This document shows positions 1 to 5,705 of a stretch of 6,894 bases of DNA, piece after piece. The notes beneath the pieces are model-generated. The model searched no databases. It was not told where the DNA came from and saw nothing but the letters and a program-made list of their open reading frames with translations. Source of the stretch: Candidatus Nanopelagicales bacterium (GTDB lineage: Bacteria; Actinomycetota; Actinomycetes; S36-B12); contig JAGYOB010000297.1 of NCBI GenBank assembly GCA_018399515.1, positions 1 to 6,894 of the forward strand, written 5' to 3'. Positions within the stretch are counted from its first letter, which is position 1, and each line of letters begins with the position of its first letter. The position numbers and the translations under genes were made by a program.

Positions 1-282
1 TGCAATGTCGCCGTATCCGGTCGTCGACAGTGACACGGTCGCGTAATACAGGGCGTCGAGGAACGTGATGGCCCCGGCAACCCCGTTGTCGTCGTAGCAG
101 TCGCGCTCGACGTACACGATGAGCGCGGTGACCAGCAGCGCTCCGACGGCGATGAGAAGCCGGAAGCCAATCTGCCATGCGGGGTTGATCCGACGAGACG
201 GCAGCACGATGCGACTTGCCTCGTCCTCATCGTCGTCGTCCTGGCGAAAGGTCGCACCTTCGCGCAGCCACCGTCGTGCCAC
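1..282 (-). CDS. Potassium channel family protein, N-terminal part (cut by left edge)
   Basis: Reading the minus strand from a GTG at 282, the frame stays open to the window edge, giving 94 residues. Residues 1-35 are a charged cytoplasmic leader with an acidic run, DDDDEDE, at 15-21. Residues 36-58 form one hydrophobic membrane helix (GFRLLIAVGALLVTALIVYV). An external loop follows, then a pore helix and the filter ALYYATVSLSTTGYGDIA, with TTGYGD at 87-92. This is the potassium selectivity signature, so the product should be a two-helix-per-subunit K+ channel in the plasma membrane. The second helix and any cytoplasmic RCK/TrkA domain lie outside the window. The GTG start is uncertain: a GGAG sits about 14 nt upstream, and another in-frame GTG at 207 would remove the acidic leader. 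It lies 24 bp after moeA on the same strand, so co-transcription is plausible, with no known functional link to molybdenum cofactor synthesis. Confidence 0.88.
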   Translation of the reverse strand, partial: MARRWLREGATFRQDDDDEDEASRIVLPSRRINPAWQIGFRLLIAVGALLVTALIVYVERDCYDDNGVAGAITFLDALYYATVSLSTTGYGDIA

Positions 283-306
283 AGACGATGACGCTACTCC
301 GGTGGG

Positions 307-1536
307 TCAGGCGATGGGGGGATTGGGCAGGACCTGCACGCTGGTGCCGCGCTGGCCGGTGCCCGGGGTGATGACCGCGAAGCCATCTGATTGGGCGAGT
401 CCGCGCAGCATCGCCGGTCCGGCGTGCAGGTGCGGCCGGGCCAGGTGCGTGACCTCTCCGGGCTCGATCGACACGGGGACGAGCCTGGTGTCGTGAGGAT
501 GGGAGGTGATGTCGTCGAGGAGGACCGCTTCGATCCCGGATGCGATCGGCTCGTGCGCACCGCGCATCGCGGCGATGAGGGGAGCGGCGAGGGTGATGAG
601 CCCCGAGACTGCGGCCAGAGGGTTGCCCGGCAGGCCGATGAGGATGCGGCCGTCGGGCAATTCGGCCATCAGCATCGGGTGCCCCGGGCGCACGGCGACG
701 CCATCGACCAGCCACCGGGCCCGCAGTGAGTCGAGAGCCTCGTGCAGGTGGTCGACCGGACCCGAAGCGGTGGATCCGGTGGTGATGAGGACATCGGCCT
801 GGGCGTCGTCGATTTCAGCCAGGAGTGCATCGAGGGAATCGGGGACGCGGATCGGTGGATTCGCGCGTGCGCCGAGGCCGGCCAACCACGGGGGCAGCAG
901 GGGGCCGAGGGCATCGCGAACCCGGCCCGGGCGGGGCAGACCCCGCTCGAGGAGTTCATCGCCCATCACGAAGACGCCGACGATGGGGGAGGGAACGACT
1001 GCCAGGGTGTCGTAGCCGGCGGCGGCAGCGAGACCGACGATGCCCGCCGTCACGATGACACCGGGCTCGATGAGCCGGTCACCCTCAGCGCATTCCTCAC
1101 CGCGTGGTCGGATGTCGGTTCCCGAAGCCGGAGCGGGGCTGGATTCGTCGGGCAGGTTCGTCAAGGGATCGCGGGTGAACAGCCGCGATCCGTGCAGGGC
1201 CCCTTCGACGACGGCGAGTTCTGAGCGCAAGACGGCAGTGGCACCCGATGGCAGGACCGCCCCGGTGGCGATCGGGAGTGCCTGGCCGGGTTCGAGGGGC
1301 GCGGGCTCATCGTGGCCGGCCAGGTGAGGGGACTCGTTGATGAGCCAGGGGCCGTTGCCGGCGACGACGAAACCGTCCATCGCCGCAGATGGGAAGGGCG
1401 GCAGGTCGCTCAGGGCGGTGAGTGGTTCGGCGAGGACGGAGCCGACCGACTCGTCGAGTCGGGCCGCGACGACGGGTAGGGCATCACGTGCGGTGGCCGC
1501 CACGCGGCGTGCGGTGTGCCAGTCCAGGGAACTCAC
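307..1536 (-). CDS. moeA: Molybdopterin molybdenumtransferase MoeA, divergent
   Basis: MoeA inserts molybdate into adenylylated molybdopterin, the last common step of molybdenum cofactor synthesis, in the cytoplasm. From the GTG at 1536 the protein is 409 residues, the usual family length. A longer frame with an ATG at 1653 would run into the upstream DUF6457 gene, and its extra residues look unlike MoeA. Visible motifs are DLPPFPSAAMDGF (44-56), PIATGAVLPSGA (88-99), RPRGEE (143-148), GVFVMGDEL (187-195), the MoaB/Mog-like fold core ITTGSTASGPVDH (251-263), VRPGHP (282-287) and GLPGNPLAAV (301-310), followed by a C-terminal domain IV. Aligned by eye to E. coli MoeA, D59, T100, E188, D228 and D259 are kept (D54, T91, E194, D233, D262). 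D142 becomes E148, K275 becomes G279, K279 becomes R283, and the usual SGGVSVG is TGSTASG. The enzyme is probably active but belongs to a diverged subgroup. It sits 25 bp after the DUF6457 gene and 24 bp before the potassium channel gene. Confidence 0.88.
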   Translation of the reverse strand: MSSLDWHTARRVAATARDALPVVAARLDESVGSVLAEPLTALSDLPPFPSAAMDGFVVAGNGPWLINESPHLAGHDEPAPLEPGQALPIATGAVLPSGATAVLRSELAVVEGALHGSRLFTRDPLTNLPDESSPAPASGTDIRPRGEECAEGDRLIEPGVIVTAGIVGLAAAAGYDTLAVVPSPIVGVFVMGDELLERGLPRPGRVRDALGPLLPPWLAGLGARANPPIRVPDSLDALLAEIDDAQADVLITTGSTASGPVDHLHEALDSLRARWLVDGVAVRPGHPMLMAELPDGRILIGLPGNPLAAVSGLITLAAPLIAAMRGAHEPIASGIEAVLLDDITSHPHDTRLVPVSIEPGEVTHLARPHLHAGPAMLRGLAQSDGFAVITPGTGQRGTSVQVLPNPPIA

Positions 1537-1561
1537 AACGCTCAGCCTGCCACGCGAGTGG

Positions 1562-1825
1562 TCACTCCCGGTGCAAGCCGAGGTCCCATTCCCCGGCCAG
1601 ATGGCGCAGCGCGGCTGCCGCCTGCTCGAGGTTCGCCCCGCTGCCGGCGGCATAGCCGAGCAGATAGGTCGTCACCGGTGCAGCCGGGCGGTTGACCGCG
1701 TGGGCGGCATCGCGGGCGATATCGAGCAGCATCTGCAGATCGGTCTCCGGCGCGGTGATGCCGACCTCGCTGGTCAGGGCCGATCGAGCGGCGTGGTCCC
1801 ACTGGGTGAGTTCGTCATGTGACAT
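1562..1825 (-). CDS. DUF6457 domain small protein
   Basis: An 87-residue soluble protein with no signal peptide or membrane helix. The segment TDLQMLLDIARDAAHAVNRPAAPVTTYLLGYAAG (about residues 28-61) matches the DUF6457 family as I remember it: a short, mostly helical actinobacterial domain found alone or fused to the C-terminus of MobA-like nucleotidyltransferases. Its biochemical function is not known. The start ATG is preceded, 8 nt upstream, by the purine run GGGGGAAG, which supports it. It is the first gene of the minus-strand group and ends 25 bp before the MoeA start, so the two are probably co-expressed. That context and the MobA fusions suggest an accessory role in molybdenum cofactor maturation, which is inference. 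Confidence 0.85.
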   Translation of the reverse strand: MSHDELTQWDHAARSALTSEVGITAPETDLQMLLDIARDAAHAVNRPAAPVTTYLLGYAAGSGANLEQAAAALRHLAGEWDLGLHRE

Positions 1826-1833
1826 GGAGTCAT

Positions 1834-1841
1834 CTTCCCCC
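1834..1841 (-). promoter_or_regulatory. Ribosome binding site of the DUF6457 gene
   Basis: On the minus strand GGGGGAAG lies 8 nt before the ATG at 1825. It is the clearest Shine-Dalgarno-like run in the window and fixes the start of the minus-strand group. No convincing -35/-10 pair for this group was found on the minus strand of the intergenic region. Confidence 0.5.
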
Positions 1842-1850
1842 GGAAAGGGA

Positions 1851-1949
1851 ATCCGCTCACCAAATGGTCGCTAATTCGGCAATCCGCTCACCGATTGGCG
1901 ACCGTTTCGTGAGCGAATCCGGATCATGACGACCGGTTGGTGAGCGGAT
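1851..1949. repeat. Mirrored four-copy 20-bp repeat array (possible operator)
   Basis: Four related 20-mers fill this segment. Copy 1 (1851-1870, plus) is ATCCGCTCACCAAATGGTCG. Copy 2 (1882-1901, plus) is ATCCGCTCACCGATTGGCGA. Copy 3 (1899-1918, minus) is ATTCGCTCACGAAACGGTCG. Copy 4 (1930-1949, minus) is ATCCGCTCACCAACCGGTCG. Copies 1 and 4 agree at 18 of 20 positions. The two direct copies and the two inverted copies each have a 31-bp start-to-start pitch, and both inverted pairs share one symmetry centre at position 1900. The sequence between motifs is not conserved. The array lies between the divergent groups, about 30 bp upstream of the beta-subunit promoter. The conserved half (ATCCGCTCAC) and the regular pitch suggest several bound protein dimers. 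A genome-wide interspersed palindromic repeat is the main alternative. Confidence 0.8.
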
Positions 1950-1981
1950 CCCAGCCCGCCCGCTCTCGCACCCGCAACCAG

Positions 1982-1997
1982 TTGACAACCGTGTCAA
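1982..1997. promoter_or_regulatory. 16-bp dyad operator candidate 1
   Basis: TTGACAACCGTGTCAA is a perfect inverted repeat with 6-bp arms (TTGACA and TGTCAA) around ACCG. Its left arm is also the -35 hexamer of the promoter for the carboxylase operon, so a bound protein would directly affect polymerase access. The half-site TTGAC resembles MerR-type LiuR sites that control branched-chain acyl-CoA catabolism in proteobacteria. That link is inference, and no regulator gene lies in the window. Confidence 0.6.
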
Positions 1998-1998
1998 G

Positions 1999-2014
1999 TT
2001 GACACTAGCGTCAA
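1999..2014. promoter_or_regulatory. 16-bp dyad operator candidate 2
   Basis: TTGACACTAGCGTCAA has arms TTGAC and GTCAA around ACTAGC, whose inner CTAG is itself palindromic. It starts 17 bp after the first dyad, has the same 16-bp size and the same half-sites, and covers the -10 element. Occupancy here would be expected to block or remodel initiation. Confidence 0.55.
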
Positions 2015-2018
2015 GTTC

Positions 2019-3638
2019 ATGGCGCCTGTGCTTGTCACCCGGGTGGATCCGCGCTCACCGGATTTCGCGGCGAACGCCGAAGCGATGCGCGCCGCGCTGG
2101 CGCAGATCGACGACCTGCTGGCGCAGGTGACCGGTGGCGGGGGCAGCCACGACGTCGAGAAGAACGCTCGATCGGTGGCGCGGCTGCGAGCCCGCGGCAA
2201 GCAACTGCCGCGCGAACGCATCATGGGTCTGCTCGATGCCGGATCGCCGTGGTTGGAACTGTCGCCGCTGGCCGGCTGGGGTACCGATGACCCGCTGGGT
2301 GCCGGGGTCGTATCGGGGATCGGTCGCGTGCATGGCGTCGACGTGATGATCGTGGCCAACGACCCGACGGTGAAGGGCGGATCGCAGGGCCCATCCGCGG
2401 TGGCCAAGGGTTTGCGCGCCATGGACATCGCGCGCGAGAACCGCCTGCCGCTGCTCAACCTGACCGAATCCGGCGGCGCGGATCTGCCCAAACAGGCCGA
2501 GATCTTCGTCCCCGGCGGTGCGAGCTTTCGCAACCTCACCCAACTGTCGGCGGCAGGCATCCCGACCATCACGTTGGTGTTCGGTTCGTCGACCGCGGGT
2601 GGCGCGTATGTGCCGGGGATGAGCGATTACACGGTGCTGGTCAAGGACGCTGCGCGCGTGTACCTGGGTGGACCACCGCTGGTGAAGATGGCCATCGACG
2701 AGGATGCCGACGAAGAAAGCCTCGGCGGTGCCGATATGCACGCACGCACCTCCGGCCTGGCCGACTATCTCGCCGTCGATGAAGCAGATGCACTGCGTAT
2801 CGGACGCGACATCGTCGGTCACCTGCGCTGGCGTCGAGCCGGTACCGGGACCGACCGCTCACCGGTCGATCCGATCTATGACCCGCAGGACCTGCTCGGT
2901 ATCGCCAGCGCCGACGTCCGCCAGCCCTTCGAGGCGCGTGAAGTGCTCGCCCGGGTGCTCGATGGCAGCGAGTTCGAGGAGTTCAAGCCGCTGTACGGCA
3001 CGACACTGGTGACCGGCTGGGGACACATCGGTGGTTATCCCATCGGAGTGCTCGCGAATAACGGAATCCTGTTCAGCGAGGAAAGCCACAAGGGCGCGCA
3101 GTTCATCCAGTTGTGCAACCGCATGGGCGTGCCGATCCTGTTCGCACAGAACATCACCGGATTCATGGTCGGCACGCGTTACGAGCAGGGCGGCATCATC
3201 AAGGATGGCGCCAAACTGATCAACGCGGTCAGCAACTCCACCGTGCCGCACCTGACCTTGATGATGGGTGCCTCCTATGGCGCGGGCAACTACGGGATGT
3301 CCGGTCGTGCCTATAACCCGCGCTTCGTGTTCACCTGGCCCAACCACCGGATCGCGGTGATGGGGCCCAAGCAGTTGGCCGGGGTTCTCACCATCGTCGC
3401 GCGGCAGAAAACCGAGGCTGCAGGTGGTGAATTCGATGAAGCGTCGTTCGCGCCGTTGCGTGACGCGTTCGAGCAGCAGGTGGAAGAGCAGTCCACAGCT
3501 TTATTTGCGACCGGCCGACTGTGGGATGACGGCATCATCGATCCGCGCGATACCCGATATGCGCTGACCATGGCACTGTCCGCGGTTCATTCCGCACCAA
3601 TAGAAGGCGCGCCCGGCTACGGCGTGTTCCGGATGTGA
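2019..3638 (+). CDS. Acyl-CoA carboxylase beta subunit (carboxyltransferase; MCC/GCC-like)
   Basis: This 539-residue cytoplasmic subunit moves the carboxyl group from carboxybiotin to an acyl-CoA. It has the two crotonase-fold lobes of carboxyltransferases. The N-lobe holds RLRARGKQLPRERI (55-68), KGGSQGPSAVAKGLRA (119-134), LTESGGADLP (148-157) and the oxyanion-hole segment GSSTAGGAYVPG (189-200). The C-lobe holds FAQNITGFMVG (375-385), GGIIKDGAKLINAV (391-404), the second oxyanion-hole segment GASYGAGNYGMSGRAY (417-432) and FTWPNHRIAVMG (438-449), and ends LWDDGIIDPRDTR...APIE...GVFRM. The GAGNYGM.GRAY and WDDGIIDP signatures place it with the methylcrotonyl-CoA and geranyl-CoA carboxylase beta subunits (MCCB, LiuB, AtuC) rather than propionyl- or acetyl-CoA carboxylase. 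Where human MCCB reads VPAMADE this protein reads VPGMSDY, so the substrate may differ. The ATG at 2019 is supported by promoter placement, although no ribosome binding site precedes it. It is the first gene of a three-gene operon. Confidence 0.92.
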   Translation: MAPVLVTRVDPRSPDFAANAEAMRAALAQIDDLLAQVTGGGGSHDVEKNARSVARLRARGKQLPRERIMGLLDAGSPWLELSPLAGWGTDDPLGAGVVSGIGRVHGVDVMIVANDPTVKGGSQGPSAVAKGLRAMDIARENRLPLLNLTESGGADLPKQAEIFVPGGASFRNLTQLSAAGIPTITLVFGSSTAGGAYVPGMSDYTVLVKDAARVYLGGPPLVKMAIDEDADEESLGGADMHARTSGLADYLAVDEADALRIGRDIVGHLRWRRAGTGTDRSPVDPIYDPQDLLGIASADVRQPFEAREVLARVLDGSEFEEFKPLYGTTLVTGWGHIGGYPIGVLANNGILFSEESHKGAQFIQLCNRMGVPILFAQNITGFMVGTRYEQGGIIKDGAKLINAVSNSTVPHLTLMMGASYGAGNYGMSGRAYNPRFVFTWPNHRIAVMGPKQLAGVLTIVARQKTEAAGGEFDEASFAPLRDAFEQQVEEQSTALFATGRLWDDGIIDPRDTRYALTMALSAVHSAPIEGAPGYGVFRM

Positions 3639-3644
3639 TGTGAG

Positions 3645-5705
3645 ATGACTGAAGCCCCGGCGAATCACACCATGAGCCGCATTCTCGTCGCCAACCGAGG
3701 CGAGATCGCATGCCGCATCATGGCTACGGCACATCGGATGGGACTGCAGACGGTGGCGGTGTTCTCCGACCCGGATGCTGACTCACCCCATGTTCGCGAC
3801 GCGGATTTCGCCGTCGCGTTGCCCGGACGCACCAGCGCGCAGACCTATCTCGATGCCGGTGCGATCATCGAAGCAGCACAGCGCAGTGGTGCCGATGCCA
3901 TTCACCCCGGCTATGGCTTCCTGTCGGAGAACGCTGACTTCGCCGAGGCGGTCGAGGCTGCGGGATTGACCTGGATCGGGCCGACCCCGCACTCGATCCG
4001 GCAGATGGCCTACAAGATCGAAGCCAAGCAGCTGGCCGCTGAAGCCGGCGTGCCGCTGGTGCCCGGGGCGGAATTGCCCGATGACCTCAGCGACGATGAG
4101 GTGCGCGAGCGGGTGATCGCCGTCGGATTCCCGGTGTTGATCAAGGCTTCCGCGGGTGGTGGCGGTAAAGGTATGCGCGTCGTCGACAGCCCCGGGGACG
4201 TCGTTGACGCGGTCGAGGCAGCTCGCCGGGAAGCCCGCAGTGCCTTCGGTGACGGGACAGTCTTCGTCGAACGCTTCGTGCAACCCTCTCGCCACATCGA
4301 GGTTCAAGTGTTCGGCGATCAGCAGGGTCACGTGGTGCACCTGTTCGAGCGGGAGTGCTCGATCCAACGCCGGCATCAGAAGATCGTCGAGGAGTCCCCT
4401 GCTGCGCGGTTGTCCGCGACTACCGCGGAGCGGATGTATGCCGCCGCGACAGCACTGGCTCGGGTCATCGGTTACGTGGGTGCCGGGACGGTGGAGTTCC
4501 TCGTCACGGACAACCCCGCGGAGGCCGCCGATGGCGAGGAGTTCTTCTTTCTGGAGATGAATACCCGGCTGCAGGTCGAACATCCGGTGACCGAAGCCGT
4601 CACCGGCCTCGACCTCGTGGAATGGCAGATCCGGGTTGCTCGCGGTGAAGTGCTTCCCTTAGCCCAGGGTGAGATCAGCCGAACCGGTCACGCCATCGAG
4701 GTCCGGTTGTATGCCGAGGATCCCGCGAACGGATATCTGCCGAACACCGGCACGGTGACTCGCTTCGATATCGAACCGGCTGTTCGCGTCGATTCCGGTG
4801 TCGAGGCCGGCACCGTGATCAGCCCGTACTACGACCCGATGCTGGCCAAGGTGATCGCGCACTCCGCCGATCGATCGACCGCGACCGCTGTGCTTGCTCG
4901 TGCGCTGGCCACCGCGCAGATCGGCGGAGTCATCACCAATCGTGATTCCCTGGTAGCGATTTGCCGCAGCGCAGACTTCATCGCGGGCGACACCACGACC
5001 GACTTCCTCGACCGGCATCCCGGCCTCCTCGATCCGCCCCTTGCTCAGTCGGTGATCGGTCGCCACCTCATCGCCGCGGTGGTGTGGGCGAATGGCGAGC
5101 ACGATGTGCCGACCGGGTGGAGCACGGTGGCGATGCCGGCTCAACTCGACCGGTTCGCCTCCCTCGATGATCGCGTTCGTGCCACGCTGGCGACCCGCTG
5201 GAATCACGACAGCCTTTCGGTCGCCAGCCACGAATCAGATGCGGCAACGTCGATGGAGACCTATGCCCAAGTGGGGCGTGACATCGGAACGGTCCTCACC
5301 CGCAGACAAGATGACGACACCGTGATGGTCAGCATCGACGGGGTGGCAGTGGCGGTGACCGTACATCTCGATGACGACATGTGGTGCATGAGCGATGGTG
5401 AACATGCCACCCAGTGGCGCCGGCTCTCTCGCCACGGGGACGCCGGGTTGGATGAGACATCGCGCGGGCCGTCGACGCCGGTACCGGGGACGGTCACCAT
5501 GGTCAACGTCGCCGTCGGCGATCACGTCGGTGTCGGTGACTGCCTCGTGGTGTTGGAGGCGATGAAGATGGAGCATCGGATCATCGCCGATGTCGCTGGC
5601 GTCGTCGCAGAGGTTCGCGTTGTGGTGGGCGAGTCGGTCGATGCGCACACTGTCGTCGCAATACTCGAGGATCCGACCGTCGATGAACCGGGTGCGCAGC
5701 TATGA
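3645..5705 (+). CDS. Acyl-CoA carboxylase alpha subunit: biotin carboxylase fused to biotin carrier domain
   Basis: This 686-residue subunit carboxylates its own biotin with ATP and bicarbonate and presents it to the beta subunit. The biotin carboxylase N-domain begins with ILVANRGEIACRI (13-25) and includes HPGYGFLSEN. The ATP-grasp domain has the glycine loop AGGGGKGM (170-177, K175), FERECSIQRRHQK (234-246) and the catalytic EMNTRLQVEHPVTE (304-317, E304, R308, E312). GYLPNTGTVTRF belongs to the C-domain. Roughly residues 450-610 are poorly conserved and should hold the domain that docks onto beta. The C-terminal biotinyl domain contains VLEAMKMEH with biotinyl lysine K641. Size and domain order match MCC/GCC alpha subunits (LiuD, AtuF). 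The gene starts 6 bp after the beta stop, with no strong ribosome binding site. An in-frame ATG at 3672 directly before SRILVANRGE is an alternative start. Its stop overlaps the next start as ATGA. Confidence 0.93.
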   Translation: MTEAPANHTMSRILVANRGEIACRIMATAHRMGLQTVAVFSDPDADSPHVRDADFAVALPGRTSAQTYLDAGAIIEAAQRSGADAIHPGYGFLSENADFAEAVEAAGLTWIGPTPHSIRQMAYKIEAKQLAAEAGVPLVPGAELPDDLSDDEVRERVIAVGFPVLIKASAGGGGKGMRVVDSPGDVVDAVEAARREARSAFGDGTVFVERFVQPSRHIEVQVFGDQQGHVVHLFERECSIQRRHQKIVEESPAARLSATTAERMYAAATALARVIGYVGAGTVEFLVTDNPAEAADGEEFFFLEMNTRLQVEHPVTEAVTGLDLVEWQIRVARGEVLPLAQGEISRTGHAIEVRLYAEDPANGYLPNTGTVTRFDIEPAVRVDSGVEAGTVISPYYDPMLAKVIAHSADRSTATAVLARALATAQIGGVITNRDSLVAICRSADFIAGDTTTDFLDRHPGLLDPPLAQSVIGRHLIAAVVWANGEHDVPTGWSTVAMPAQLDRFASLDDRVRATLATRWNHDSLSVASHESDAATSMETYAQVGRDIGTVLTRRQDDDTVMVSIDGVAVAVTVHLDDDMWCMSDGEHATQWRRLSRHGDAGLDETSRGPSTPVPGTVTMVNVAVGDHVGVGDCLVVLEAMKMEHRIIADVAGVVAEVRVVVGESVDAHTVVAILEDPTVDEPGAQL

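Larger units (their letters stand above)
1982..2018 (+). promoter_or_regulatory. Promoter of the carboxylase operon, probably leaderless
   Basis: A consensus -35 TTGACA (1982-1987) and a TANNNT-type -10 TAGCGT (2006-2011) are separated by 18 bp. Seven bases (CAAGTTC) separate the -10 from the ATG at 2019, so transcription should start at or within a base or two of the A of that ATG. There is no Shine-Dalgarno sequence ahead of the ATG. Both facts point to a leaderless mRNA, a common class in actinobacteria. The two tandem dyads cover nearly the whole promoter. Confidence 0.6.

Noticed and set aside
1537..1653. N-terminal extension of MoeA to an ATG at 1653
   Set aside because: It would overlap the DUF6457 coding sequence, its residues look like out-of-frame translation, and the GTG at 1536 gives the normal family length.
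1881..1922. Rho-independent terminator formed by array copies 2 and 3
   Set aside because: The stem can pair (about 7 bp, a mismatch, then 2 bp), but its loop is 17 nt, no T-run follows on either strand, and the element lies between divergent genes where no transcript needs to end.
2055..2822. Long minus-strand open frames opposite the carboxylase genes
   Set aside because: They lie opposite strongly conserved carboxylase domains, have biased low-complexity composition typical of antisense frames in GC-rich DNA, and match no family I recognise.
2852..2868. ACCGCTCACCGGTCGAT in the beta gene resembling the array motif
   Set aside because: It lacks the 4-base spacer between CACC and GGTCG, lies within codons, and has no partner copy nearby.
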